DNA from: Quadrisphaera sp. RL12-1S | GTDB lineage: Bacteria > Actinomycetota > Actinomycetes > Actinomycetales > Quadrisphaeraceae | Assembly (NCBI RefSeq): GCF_014270065.1 | Contig: NZ_JACNME010000001.1 | Location: forward strand, 62,001 to 126,000 | Length of the DNA stretch: 64,000 nt | Direction: 5' to 3' | Shown: positions 8,353-16,546 of the stretch, piece after piece | Numbering within the stretch: the stretch's first letter is position 1 | Layout of the letters: each line of letters starts with the position of its first letter | Notes under the pieces: model-generated | The model's database searches: none | Told to the model about the DNA's origin: nothing | Seen by the model: only the letters and a program-made list of their open reading frames with translations | Position numbers and translations under genes: made by a program

Positions 8353-9459
8353 ATGACGCTGGACCCCTGGCGCTCGCGCGCGGCCGCGACCGTCTCCACC
8401 CTGCTGGCGGGCCTGGTGCTGGCCGGGACCGTCGCGGGCCCGGTGGCGGTGGCCGCGGCGGGCCCGGAGGCGGCGGCGAGCGACCGCGCTGGCGCCTCGG
8501 CAGCCGGCCGGTGCTCGGCGGCGGTCTCGCTGACCGGGTACTCGGACGCACTCGACGGCACGACCTTCCAGGGGGTACCGGTCAGCGGCCTGTCCGCCCT
8601 GGGCGTGACCGGCCGCGGCGACGTGCTGGCGCTGTCGGACAGGTCGGCCCTGTTCACCCTGGGCCAGCGCTCGCACCGGCCCGAGCGCGTGGTGCGGCTG
8701 GCGGCTCCGGACGGCTCCACCCTCGACAGCGAGGGGCTGGCCGTGGACGGCGACGGCACGGTGTGGGTCTCCTCCGAGACCGGGCCGCGGGTGCTGCACC
8801 TGGCCGCCGACGGCTCCGTGCTGGGCGAGCTGGAGGTGCCGGCGGCGCTGCGGGTGGCCCCGGTGGGACGGGCGCAGGAGAACGCCTCCTTCGAGGGGCT
8901 GACGCTGTCCGCGGACCGGAAGGTCCTGCTCGCCGCCGACGAGGCGTCCCTGTCCGGGGACGCCGACGGCGTGGTGAGGTTCCAGACCTGGACGCGGCCC
9001 GACGCGTCGTCGTCGTTCTCCCCCGGCCCGCAGCTGGCGTACCGCGCGGACCCGGGCCTGGGCGTCTCGGAGGTGCTGCTCGCCCCGGACGGGCGCCTGG
9101 TCGTCCTGGAGCGCGGCTACCTCCCGGCCTACGGCAACACGGTCCGCCTCTACCTGGTGGACCCGCACCTCGCGGACGGGCGCGCGCACGACGTCAGCGG
9201 CACCGCGGAGCTCTCCCAGGACGACGACGCGGTGCTCGGCAAGCAGCTGCTGGCGGACCTCGTCACCTGCCCGTCGGGCGGTGCGAGGGCCCAGCAGCAG
9301 CAGGCGAACCCGCTGCTCGACAACGTCGAGGGCATGGCGCTGGTGGGGGCGGACGGGGACCGGCTGCGCCTGCTGCTCGTCAGCGACGACAACGGCCGGC
9401 CCAGCCAGACCACCCGGCTGCTCGACCTCGTGGTGCGCCTCCCCGCTGCCCACCGCTGA
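8353..9459 (+). CDS. Secreted esterase-like protein of the phytase family
   Basis: A 368-residue protein with a signal peptide (residues 1 to about 32, LAGLVLAGTVAGPVAVAAAG). The mature part resembles the phytase-like esterase family: SGLSALGVTGRGDVLALSDRS, DSEGLAVDGDGTVWVSSETGPRVL, ENASFEGLTLSADRKVLLAADE and a closing NVEGMALV...LLLVSDDN block. These are blades of a beta-propeller with acidic metal-binding positions. A phosphate- or ester-cleaving role outside the cell is likely, but the substrate is unknown. The ATG at 8353 was chosen; a GTG at 8344 would add three residues. Confidence 0.75.
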   Translation: MTLDPWRSRAAATVSTLLAGLVLAGTVAGPVAVAAAGPEAAASDRAGASAAGRCSAAVSLTGYSDALDGTTFQGVPVSGLSALGVTGRGDVLALSDRSALFTLGQRSHRPERVVRLAAPDGSTLDSEGLAVDGDGTVWVSSETGPRVLHLAADGSVLGELEVPAALRVAPVGRAQENASFEGLTLSADRKVLLAADEASLSGDADGVVRFQTWTRPDASSSFSPGPQLAYRADPGLGVSEVLLAPDGRLVVLERGYLPAYGNTVRLYLVDPHLADGRAHDVSGTAELSQDDDAVLGKQLLADLVTCPSGGARAQQQQANPLLDNVEGMALVGADGDRLRLLLVSDDNGRPSQTTRLLDLVVRLPAAHR

Positions 9460-9470
9460 CCGCCGACGCC

Positions 9471-9476
9471 TAGCGT
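9471..9476 (+). promoter_or_regulatory. -10 hexamer TAGCGT for a leaderless DUF885 transcript
   Basis: TAGCGT is followed by six bases and then the GTG at 9483. With initiation about 7 nt after the -10, the mRNA would begin at the start codon. There is no Shine-Dalgarno sequence before this GTG. Confidence 0.5.
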
Positions 9477-9482
9477 GGGGCG

Positions 9483-11222
9483 GTGACCTCGAGCAACGCC
9501 CAGCAGCCCGCCGCGACGTCGAGCCAGCCCCGCCGCACGCCCTCCGCCGTCGACGCCTTCGCCGACAGCTACCTCGAGCAGTCCGTGGCCCTCGACCCCG
9601 ACATGCGGGTCTGGTACGGCCTTCCGGGCCGGTCCGACGAGCCCACGGACGTCTCCCCCGAGGCGATCGGCGCCCGCGCCGACCACGCGCGCCGCACCCT
9701 CTCGGCCCTCGAGGCCCTCTCCGCCGACCCGTCCGTGGAGCTGGACGCCACCGACGAGGTCACCGTCGCCGCCATGCGCGACCGGCTCGGGCTGGAGGTG
9801 GCCGTGCACGACGCCGGCCTCGACGTCGGCGTCCTCAACGTCATCGACTCCCCCGTCCAGGGCACCCAGGAGGTCTTCGACCTCATGCCCACCGACACCG
9901 CCGACCAGTGGGCCGCCATCGCCTCGCGCCTGGGCCGCACGGACCAGCGGCTGGCGCAGTACCGCGCCTCGCTCGCGGCGGGGATCGCCGCCGGGCGCCC
10001 GCCGGCCCGCCGGCAGGTGGAGGCCGTGCTCGGACAGGTCGACGGCTTCGTGGCCGACGACGGCGCCTTCGCGCGGCTCGCGGCCAGCGCCCGCCCCGAC
10101 GGGGCCGAGCCGTCGGCGGCGCTGTCGGCGGACCTGGCCGCGGGCGCTGGGACGGCGCGGGACGCCTACCGGGAGCTGGCCCGGCACCTGCGCGAGGACG
10201 TGCTGCCCGTCGCCCGTGAGACCGACGCCGTGGGCCGCGAGGAGTACGCGCTGCTCAGCCGCCACCACGTGGGCGCCACCCTCGACCTCGACGAGGCGTA
10301 CGCGTGGGGCCTGGAGGAGGTCGCGCGCCTGGAGGCGGAGATGAGCGCCACCGCGCAGCGCATCTCCCCCGGGGCCAGCACCCGCGAGGCGATCGCCCTG
10401 CTGGAGGCCGACCCGTCCCGCCAGGTGGTGGGCAAGGACGCGCTGCAGGCCTGGATGCAGCAGCTCTCCGACAGCGCCGTCGAGGCCCTGGCCGGCACCC
10501 ACTTCGACATCCCCGAGCCGGTGCGGCGCCTGGAGTGCCGCATCGCCCCGAGCTCGTCCGGCGTCATCTACTACACGCCGCCCACGGAGGACTTCTCCCG
10601 GCCGGGCCGCATGTGGTGGTCGGTGCCGCCGGGGGTGGAGCGCTTCGGCACGTGGCGCGAGCGGACCACCGTCTTCCACGAGGGCGTACCGGGCCACCAC
10701 CTGCAGATCGGGCAGACGATGTACCGGTCCGCCACGCTCAACCGCTGGCGCCGGATGATGTGCTTCACCTCCGGCCACGCCGAAGGGTGGGCGCTGTACG
10801 CCGAGCGCCTCATGTCCGACCTGGGCTGGCTGGACGACCCGGCCGACCACCTGGGCATGCTCGACGGGTCGCTGTTCCGGGCGGCGCGCGTCGTCGTCGA
10901 CATCGGCCTGCACTGCGGGCTCGAGGCCCCGGCGGAGCTGGGCGGGGGCACCTGGGACGCCGAGAAGGTGTGGACGTTCCTGTCGGGGCACACCTTCCAG
11001 GCCGAGGAGTTCCTGCGCTTCGAGCACCTGCGCTACCTGGGCTGGCCCGGCCAGGCCCCGGCGTACAAGCTCGGCGAGCGGGTGTGGCTGCAGCTGCGGT
11101 CCGAGGCGCAGCAGCGCGCCGCCGCGTCCGGTGGGGAGTTCGACCTCAAGGCGTGGCACCGGCGCGCGCTCGACGTGGGCTCGGTCCCCCTCGACGTGCT
11201 GCGCCACGCCCTCGCCGCCTGA
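9483..11222 (+). CDS. DUF885 family metallopeptidase-like protein
   Basis: A 579-residue cytoplasmic protein without a signal peptide. The family signature is HEGVPGHHLQIGQ (about residues 399-411), a gluzincin-like HExxxxH zinc site, followed by CFTSGHAEGWALYAERLM (about 422-439), whose Glu is the expected third ligand. Length and motif order match the DUF885 family. Members are presumed peptidases, a few with carboxypeptidase-like activity, but the substrate here is unknown. A TAGCGT hexamer 6 nt upstream of the GTG indicates a leaderless transcript. A perfect inverted repeat follows at 11238. Confidence 0.85.
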   Translation: MTSSNAQQPAATSSQPRRTPSAVDAFADSYLEQSVALDPDMRVWYGLPGRSDEPTDVSPEAIGARADHARRTLSALEALSADPSVELDATDEVTVAAMRDRLGLEVAVHDAGLDVGVLNVIDSPVQGTQEVFDLMPTDTADQWAAIASRLGRTDQRLAQYRASLAAGIAAGRPPARRQVEAVLGQVDGFVADDGAFARLAASARPDGAEPSAALSADLAAGAGTARDAYRELARHLREDVLPVARETDAVGREEYALLSRHHVGATLDLDEAYAWGLEEVARLEAEMSATAQRISPGASTREAIALLEADPSRQVVGKDALQAWMQQLSDSAVEALAGTHFDIPEPVRRLECRIAPSSSGVIYYTPPTEDFSRPGRMWWSVPPGVERFGTWRERTTVFHEGVPGHHLQIGQTMYRSATLNRWRRMMCFTSGHAEGWALYAERLMSDLGWLDDPADHLGMLDGSLFRAARVVVDIGLHCGLEAPAELGGGTWDAEKVWTFLSGHTFQAEEFLRFEHLRYLGWPGQAPAYKLGERVWLQLRSEAQQRAAASGGEFDLKAWHRRALDVGSVPLDVLRHALAA

Positions 11223-11237
11223 CGGGGAAAGTGCACG

Positions 11238-11294
11238 GGAAGTCCATGATCACGGCGGGGAGGGGGTCCCTGCCCTCCGTGATCATGGACTTCC
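11238..11294 (+). terminator. Hairpin of the GTGATCATGG repeat family
   Basis: Perfect 18-nt arms (11238-11255 and 11277-11294; right arm begins CCGTGATCATGG) flank a 21-nt G/C-rich loop. It lies 16 bp after the DUF885 stop and before the co-oriented symporter gene, so it is placed as a factor-independent terminator, but no T-run follows. The unit orientation is reversed relative to the copies at 15299 and 35522. The rest of 11295-11516 holds nothing I recognise. Confidence 0.6.
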
Positions 11295-11516
11295 GAAGCG
11301 CTGTCCGCAGGGTGGTGGCCCCAGGGAACAGATCGGGCTGGCGCGTTGCTGCGCCTCAGGTGCGCGCTGCCTGGGAGGCCTGCGGGCGCCGGGGCGAGGA
11401 GCTGACCCGGCGCCTCCACGTCGACCTCCTGCGTACCGCGAGCGACCGCTGTCGGTGACCGACGGCCCTGCGGGGCTGATCCGCGCCACCCCGTCGCTCG
11501 ACCCGAAGGCTCACCC

Positions 11517-13010
11517 GTGTCCTCCACCGCTGCCCCTGACGCGCCCGCGCGCCCGCGCTCGTCGTCCCCGCTGTCCCGCCTGACGCGCATCCCGTTCGGC
11601 GCGCAGGTCATCGCCGGCCTCGTCCTCGGCGTCGTCCTGGGCCTGGTGGCCCGCAGCTTCGGCGGCGTCGACGCCGACGGCGCCCCCGTCAACTGGCTCG
11701 TCACCACCCTCGACACCGTCGGGTCGACGTTCGTCACGCTGCTCCTGGCGCTCGTGCCGCCGCTGGTGCTGCTGGCGGTCATCACCTCGATCGCCAACCT
11801 CCGGCACGTGGTGGGCGCCGCCCGCCTGGCCGGCCAGACGCTGCTGTGGTTCGCCATCACCGCCGCGGTGTCGGTGGCGATCGGCCTGACCATCGGCCTG
11901 CTCACCGACCCCGGCACCCGCTCTGGCGCCTCGGCCAGCAGCGCCTCCTACGACGGCCGCACGGGCTCGTGGCTGGACTTCCTCACCGGCATCGTCCCGT
12001 CCAACTGGCTCGGGCTGGGCGCGAGCACCTCCACGCAGGTCGCCGGCGACTCGGTGACCAGCCTCGCCGTCACCTCGACGACGTCGCTGAAGTTCAACGT
12101 CCTGCAGCTCATCGTCATCGCGATCGCCGTCGGCGTCGCGGCCCTCAAGACCGGCGAGAAGGCGGAGCCGTTCCTGGCCTTCGCGCGCAGCGCCCTCGCC
12201 GTCGTCCAGACGGTGCTGTGGTGGGTCATCCGCCTCGCCCCGCTCGGCACCGTCGGCCTGCTGGGCACGGCCGTGGCGACCTACGGCTGGGACGCGCTCA
12301 GCCCGCTGGGCGTCTTCGTCGTCGACGTCTACGTGGGCCTGGCGCTGGTGCTCTTCGTGCTCTACCCGGTGCTGCTCAAGGCCCACGGCCTGGGCGTGCG
12401 CCGCTTCTTCGCGGGCGCGTGGCCGGCGATCTCGCTGGCGTTCGTCTCGCGCTCCTCGGTGGGCACCATGCCCGTGACCGAGCGCGTCACCGAGCGCAAC
12501 CTCGGCGTGCCGCGCGCGTACACGAGCTTCGCGGTGCCGCTGGGCGCCACCACCAAGATGGACGGCTGCGCCGCGATCTACCCGGCCATCGCCGCGATCT
12601 TCGTGGCGGGGTTCTTCGGGGTGCCGCTGGACTGGACCGACTACCTGCTCATCGCCTTCGTCTCCGTGGTCGGTTCCGCGGCGACGGCGGGCCTGACCGG
12701 CGCCACGGTGATGCTCACGCTGACGCTGTCGACGCTGGGCCTGCCGCTGGCGGGCGTGGGCCTGCTGCTGGCCATCGACCCGATCCTCGACATGGGCCGC
12801 ACCGCGGTGAACGTGGCAGGGCAGGCGCTCGTGCCGACCATCGTCGCGAAGCGCGAGGGCATCCTCGACCGCGAGCGCTACGACGGCCGCACCGTGCCGA
12901 CGTTCCTGTCCGAGGGCGAGGAGCGGGCTGCCGAGGCCCGCGCCGCCCAGGGCACCGACGACGCGCTCGTCGGCGCCGGCTCGAACGGCTCCCCCGCCGC
13001 ACGCGCCTGA
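11517..13010 (+). CDS. Dicarboxylate/amino acid:cation symporter (DAACS family)
   Basis: A 497-residue membrane protein of the GltP/DctA fold with about eight transmembrane helices and two re-entrant hairpins. Diagnostic stretches are the Ser-rich hairpin SRSSVGTMPVTERVTER (about 317-333), VPLGATTKMDGCAAIYPAIAAIF (about 342-364), where family members have GATxNMDG, and the last-helix DPILDMGRTAVNVAGQA with the substrate-binding Asp and Asn. It should import C4-dicarboxylates or acidic amino acids with Na+ or H+. The GTG start has a weak GAAGG site upstream. The C-terminal 40 residues are hydrophilic. Confidence 0.88.
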   Translation: MSSTAAPDAPARPRSSSPLSRLTRIPFGAQVIAGLVLGVVLGLVARSFGGVDADGAPVNWLVTTLDTVGSTFVTLLLALVPPLVLLAVITSIANLRHVVGAARLAGQTLLWFAITAAVSVAIGLTIGLLTDPGTRSGASASSASYDGRTGSWLDFLTGIVPSNWLGLGASTSTQVAGDSVTSLAVTSTTSLKFNVLQLIVIAIAVGVAALKTGEKAEPFLAFARSALAVVQTVLWWVIRLAPLGTVGLLGTAVATYGWDALSPLGVFVVDVYVGLALVLFVLYPVLLKAHGLGVRRFFAGAWPAISLAFVSRSSVGTMPVTERVTERNLGVPRAYTSFAVPLGATTKMDGCAAIYPAIAAIFVAGFFGVPLDWTDYLLIAFVSVVGSAATAGLTGATVMLTLTLSTLGLPLAGVGLLLAIDPILDMGRTAVNVAGQALVPTIVAKREGILDRERYDGRTVPTFLSEGEERAAEARAAQGTDDALVGAGSNGSPAARA

Positions 13011-13029
13011 CGCTGCAGACTGCGGCCTC

Positions 13030-13515
13030 GTGAGCACCGGTCCCGAGGTCAGCGCCATCACCATCGAGCCCGCGCCGCCGACCGCCCCCGAGGCGGTGGC
13101 GGCGCGGGCGTCGTTCTCCGCGGACGTGTCCGCCGCCATGGGCGCCACCTGGCAGCTGCCGCCTGACGCCGACGGCGACCTGGCCGGCGCCGACGGCGCG
13201 TTCTGGCTCGCCCGGGGTGACGGCGAGGTGCTCGGCTGCGTCGGCGCCCGGGCCGTCGACCTGGCGGACGGGCCGGCCGTGGAGGTGAAGCGCCTGTGGG
13301 TCTCGTCCGCGGCGCGCGGCCTGGGGCTCGGCGGCCGGCTCCTGACCACCGTCGAGGACTGGGCCCGGGCGCGCGGCGTGGCGCGCCTGGTGCTCGACAC
13401 CCGCTCCGAGCTCGGCGCCGCGACGCGGCTGTACCGCCGCACCGGCTGGACCGAGGTGCCCGCGTACAACAACAACGCGGACGCCCAGCTCTGGTTCTCC
13501 AAGCCGCTCGGCTAG
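13030..13515 (+). CDS. GNAT family N-acetyltransferase
   Basis: A 161-residue single-domain GNAT protein. The acetyl-CoA-binding motif A is clear: VEVKRLWVSSAARGLGLGGRLLTTVEDWARARGV (about residues 84-117), with the R/Q-x-x-G-x-G/A loop as ARGLGLGGRL. It is followed by LDTRSELGAATRLYRRTGWTEVPAYN, the usual beta-6/7 region. The acetyl acceptor cannot be predicted. The stop TAG is part of the TAGCGT hexamer that probably serves as the -10 of the next gene. Confidence 0.85.
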   Translation: MSTGPEVSAITIEPAPPTAPEAVAARASFSADVSAAMGATWQLPPDADGDLAGADGAFWLARGDGEVLGCVGARAVDLADGPAVEVKRLWVSSAARGLGLGGRLLTTVEDWARARGVARLVLDTRSELGAATRLYRRTGWTEVPAYNNNADAQLWFSKPLG

Positions 13516-13518
13516 CGT
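13513..13518 (+). promoter_or_regulatory. -10 hexamer TAGCGT for a leaderless maf transcript
   Basis: TAGCGT lies 8 nt before the GTG at 13527 and includes the TAG stop of the preceding acetyltransferase. No Shine-Dalgarno sequence is present. Confidence 0.45.
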
Positions 13519-13526
13519 CGCCGCCC

Positions 13527-14210
13527 GTGACCGCTGCTGCCCCCGCCGCACCCAGCCCCGTGCGCCTCCTGCTGGCCTCCGCCTCCCCCGCCCGCGCCGC
13601 GACGCTGCGCTCCGCCGGCGTGGAGCCGCTGGTGCTCGTCTCGGGCGTGGACGAGCCCGCGGTGGTCGAGCGCTACGGCGTCACCGACCCGCAGGACGTC
13701 GCGCTGGTGCTGGCCAAGGCCAAGGCCGAGGACGTCGCCGCCCGCTGGGAGGAGGCCGACGGCGCCCCGGACGACGGCGTGCTCGTGATCGGGTGCGACT
13801 CCGTGCTGGAGCTGGACGGTGAGGCGTTCGGCAAGCCCGCCGACGCCGCGCAGGCCCTCGAGCGGTGGAAGGGCATGCGCGGGCGCTCTGGCGTGCTCCA
13901 CACCGGTCACTGGCTCATCGACGCTCGCGAGGACGACGACGGCCCGGTCACCGGCGCCACGCTGGGCGCCGTCGCCTCGACCACGGTGCACTTCGCGGAC
14001 GTCTCCGACGCCGAGCTGGAGGCCTACGTGGCCACCGGCGAGCCGCTGGCGGTGGCGGGCGCGTTCACCCTCGACGGCCTCGGCGGCGCGTTCGTGAAGG
14101 GGGTCGAGGGAGACCCGCACACCGTCGTCGGCATCGGGCTGCCGCTGCTGCGCGAGCTGCTCGCCGAGGTCGGCGTCCGCTGGACCGACCTCTGGTCGCC
14201 CCGCGCCTGA
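13527..14210 (+). CDS. Maf-like nucleoside triphosphate pyrophosphatase
   Basis: A 227-residue protein of the Maf/YhdE fold. Visible motifs are LLLASASPARAATLRSAGV (N-terminal S-x-S-P-R nucleotide-binding loop), LVIGCDSVLELDGEAFGKPADAAQA (catalytic Asp and Lys region, residues about 89-113) and EPLAVAGAFTLDGLGGAFVKGVEGDPHTVVGIGLPLL. Maf enzymes hydrolyse dTTP/UTP or modified nucleotides to monophosphates. In many actinobacteria maf sits between the carboxylase epsilon and alpha genes; here 12.6 kb of other genes separates it from epsilon. Confidence 0.9.
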   Translation: MTAAAPAAPSPVRLLLASASPARAATLRSAGVEPLVLVSGVDEPAVVERYGVTDPQDVALVLAKAKAEDVAARWEEADGAPDDGVLVIGCDSVLELDGEAFGKPADAAQALERWKGMRGRSGVLHTGHWLIDAREDDDGPVTGATLGAVASTTVHFADVSDAELEAYVATGEPLAVAGAFTLDGLGGAFVKGVEGDPHTVVGIGLPLLRELLAEVGVRWTDLWSPRA

Positions 14211-14229
14211 CCCCCGCTCCCCCGCTCCT

Positions 14230-14251
14230 CGCAGCCGGGCGCCCGGTTGCG
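14230..14251 (+). terminator. Palindrome of the CGCAGCCG repeat family after maf
   Basis: CGCAGCCGGGC (14230-14240) is followed directly by GCCCGGTTGCG (14241-14251), an 11-nt arm pair with one G-T wobble and no loop bases. It lies 19 bp after the maf stop. Related hairpins with the same CGCAGCCG core occur at 51048 and 62082. Confidence 0.45.
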
Positions 14252-14278
14252 CGCGGAGGGGCTGGGTAGGGGCCGGGC

Positions 14279-15286
14279 ATGTCGTCAGCGACCCCCGCAC
14301 CCTCCGGCCTCAAGGTCGGCTACAAGCTCGCCACCGAGGCGTTCGACCCGAAGGAGGTCGTCCGCCAGGCCGTGGCCGCCGAGCAGGCCGGCTTCGACTT
14401 CGTGGAGATGAGCGACCACTACCACCCGTGGCTGGAGAGCCAGGGGCACTCCGGGTTCACCTTCGCGATGTTCGGGACCATCGCCGCGAAGACCGAGCGG
14501 ATCGGCCTGGTGACCGGCGTGACGTGCCCGTCCTACCGGTACCACCCGGCGATCGTCGCGCAGGCCGCCGCCACCCTGCAGATCCTCTCCGACGGGCGCT
14601 TCACCCTCGGGGTCGGCGCTGGTGAGCGCCTCAACGAGCACGTCATCGGCGAGCCGGCGTTCCGCGGCGTGCACGAGCGCCACGAGCGGTTCCGCGAGGC
14701 CCTCGAGATCATCCGCCTGCTGTGGCAGGGCGGGTACCAGAGCTACTCCGGCAAGCACCTGCAGCTGGAGGACGCCCGCGTCTTCGACCTGCCCGAGACC
14801 CTGCCGGTCATCGCCGTGGCCGGCTCGGGCCCGGCCTCGGCGAAGCTGGCCGCGGACCTGGGCGACGGGCTGTTCGGCACCGAGCCCGACGCCTCGTTCG
14901 TCAGCGCCTGGAAGGGAGACGGCGGCTCCGGTCCCGTCTACGGCGAGGTGCCGCTGGCGTGGGCGAAGACCGAGGGCGAGGCCGTGGACGCCGTGCTGGA
15001 GAAGACGCGCTGGGCCCTGACCGGCTGGAAGGTCATGGCCGAGCTGCCCAACCCCGTGAACTTCGACGCCGCCTCCGCCTTCGTCACGAAGGCCGACGTC
15101 GCGGGGCAGTTCGCGTGCGGCCCGGACCTCGCGAAGCACGTGGCGAACGGCCAGCAGTTCGTCGACGCCGGGTACGACCACCTCGTGGCGCAGAACGCCG
15201 GTCCGGACCCCGACGGGTTCCTGGAGTTCGCGGCCTCCGAGCTGATCCCCGCGTTCCGGGCGCTCACGCCGTCGTCGTCCTCCTGA
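14279..15286 (+). CDS. F420-dependent LLM-class oxidoreductase (TIGR03557-like)
   Basis: A 335-residue protein of the luciferase-like TIM-barrel superfamily. The N-terminal KVGYKLATEAFDPKEVVRQAVAAEQAGFDFVEMSDHYHPW and VTCPSYRYHPAIVAQAAATLQILSDGRFTLGVGAGERLNEHV are typical of the F420-binding G6PDH/Fgd-like subgroup; the VGAGERLNEH loop contacts F420 phosphate. The substrate is not predictable; Fgd-type enzymes oxidise glucose-6-phosphate, other members oxidise alcohols. It shows that the host uses F420, relevant to CofG and the CofH-like gene near 31-35 kb. TAGGGG lies 6 nt before the ATG. Confidence 0.85.
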   Translation: MSSATPAPSGLKVGYKLATEAFDPKEVVRQAVAAEQAGFDFVEMSDHYHPWLESQGHSGFTFAMFGTIAAKTERIGLVTGVTCPSYRYHPAIVAQAAATLQILSDGRFTLGVGAGERLNEHVIGEPAFRGVHERHERFREALEIIRLLWQGGYQSYSGKHLQLEDARVFDLPETLPVIAVAGSGPASAKLAADLGDGLFGTEPDASFVSAWKGDGGSGPVYGEVPLAWAKTEGEAVDAVLEKTRWALTGWKVMAELPNPVNFDAASAFVTKADVAGQFACGPDLAKHVANGQQFVDAGYDHLVAQNAGPDPDGFLEFAASELIPAFRALTPSSSS

Positions 15287-15298
15287 CCCCGCTCCCCT

Positions 15299-15352
15299 CG
15301 TGATCATGGGAGTTGTGCCTACCGGGTGGTAGGCACAACTCCCACGATCACG
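15299..15352. terminator. Bidirectional hairpin built of two inverted 25-nt repeat units
   Basis: Arms at 15299-15323 and 15328-15352 are 25 nt with one mismatch and a 4-nt loop. Each arm starts from the outside with CGTGATC(A/G)TGGGAGTT. It fills the gap between two convergent genes, so it can stop transcription from both sides. Confidence 0.75.
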
Positions 15353-15366
15353 GACGGGAAAGAGGA

Positions 15367-16260
15367 TCAGGGGGTGGGCATGCCACCGGTGATGGAGAGC
15401 GTCGAGCCGGTCGTGTAGCTGGAGTCGTTCGAGGCCAGGTACACGTAGGCGGCGCCGTACTCCGCCGGCTGGCCGGGCCGCGCCAGCGGCGTCTGGGCGC
15501 CGAACTCCGGCAGCGCCGACTCCGGCTGGCCGCCGGCCGGCTGCAGCGGCGTCCACACCGGCCCGGGGGCCACCGCGTTGACGCGGATCCCCTTCTCGGC
15601 CAGCTGCGCCGCGAGCGCCTTGGTGAAGGCGTTGATGGTGGCCTTGGTGCTGGCGTAGTCGACCAGGGTCGGCGAGGGCTGGTAGGCCTGCACGGACGTC
15701 GTGTTGATGACGGAGGCACCCGCCGGCAGGTGCTTCACGGCCTCCTGGGTGATCCAGAACATCGCGTAGACGTTGGTCTTGAACGTCTCGTCGAACTGCT
15801 CGGACGTGATGTCCAGGACCGACTCGCGCGCCTGCTGCTTGCCCGCGTTGTTGACGAGGACGTCGATGCCGCCGAAGGCCTCGACGGTGCTGGTCACCAG
15901 CGACCGGGCGAAGGCCTCGTCCTTGATGTCACCGGGCAGTGCGAGGGCCTTGACGCCCTCCTTCTCGATGAGCGCGATGACCGCGTCGGCGTCCCGCTGC
16001 TCCTCGGGCAGGTAGGAGATGGCGACGTCGGCGCCCTCGCGGGCGAACGCGATCGCCGCGGCGCGGCCGATGCCGCTGTCGCCACCGGTCACGAGCGCGC
16101 GGCGGCCGGTGAGCTTGCCGCTGCCGCGGTAGCTGTCCTCCCCGTGGTCGGGGGTGGGGTCCATGCCCCAGGCCTGGCCCGCGCCGGGCTGGGCCTCCTG
16201 GTCGAACTCGGGCTGGGGGTAGCGGGTGGTCGGGTCGATGAGGTCAGGGGTGCTGGTCAC
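15367..16260 (-). CDS. SDR family oxidoreductase (YhdF/YghA-like)
   Basis: A 297-residue short-chain dehydrogenase with an N-terminal extension typical of the YghA/YhdF/Gsp39 branch (DPTTRYPQPEFDQEAQPGAGQAWGMDPTPDHGEDSYRGSG cut here for length). NAD(P)-binding loop GGDSGIGRA (about 59-67), NNAGKQQ (about 137-143) and the catalytic Ser...YASTK (Tyr/Lys, about 201-205) are intact. It is presumed to reduce carbonyl compounds with NADPH; in Bacillus and Escherichia relatives it is stress-induced. It is convergent with the F420 enzyme across a shared hairpin. Confidence 0.9.
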   Translation of the reverse strand: MTSTPDLIDPTTRYPQPEFDQEAQPGAGQAWGMDPTPDHGEDSYRGSGKLTGRRALVTGGDSGIGRAAAIAFAREGADVAISYLPEEQRDADAVIALIEKEGVKALALPGDIKDEAFARSLVTSTVEAFGGIDVLVNNAGKQQARESVLDITSEQFDETFKTNVYAMFWITQEAVKHLPAGASVINTTSVQAYQPSPTLVDYASTKATINAFTKALAAQLAEKGIRVNAVAPGPVWTPLQPAGGQPESALPEFGAQTPLARPGQPAEYGAAYVYLASNDSSYTTGSTLSITGGMPTP

Positions 16261-16372
16261 CGACGTCCCCTACCCGCCGGACGCCCCTCCACGCTGATCC
16301 AGTGCTGAGACCGGGGACAGCGCGGTGGGGCGGCCGGCGGGCCCGTCCTGCGGCGGCGGCCCGAGCGACCGG

Positions 16373-16546
16373 TCAGCCGCCGAAGAGCTGGCTGGCGCGG
16401 GCGACGGTCTGCACCACCCCGTAGAGCAGACCACCGCTCACCAGCACCCACAGGACGACGGCTGCGGCCTTGGCCGTGCCCTGCCCGGTCCCCGCGCCCG
16501 ACGCCGCCGTCCTGCTCGACCCACCGCTGGTCTGGCTGGTGCTCAC
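16373..16546 (-). CDS. Small single-pass membrane protein, MFS transporter partner subunit
   Basis: A 57-residue open frame, [19 protein letters not shown]... then one membrane helix (AAAVVLWVLVSGGLLYGVV, about residues 27-45) and a short tail QTVARASQLFGG. The GTG start overlaps the stop of the OFA-family MFS gene by 4 bp (GTGA), so it is translationally coupled to it. It matches the tiny proteins found directly behind OFA-type carriers in actinobacteria (annotated as MFS transporter small subunit). A role in stabilising the carrier is inferred from this constant pairing only. Confidence 0.78.
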   Translation of the reverse strand: MSTSQTSGGSSRTAASGAGTGQGTAKAAAVVLWVLVSGGLLYGVVQTVARASQLFGG

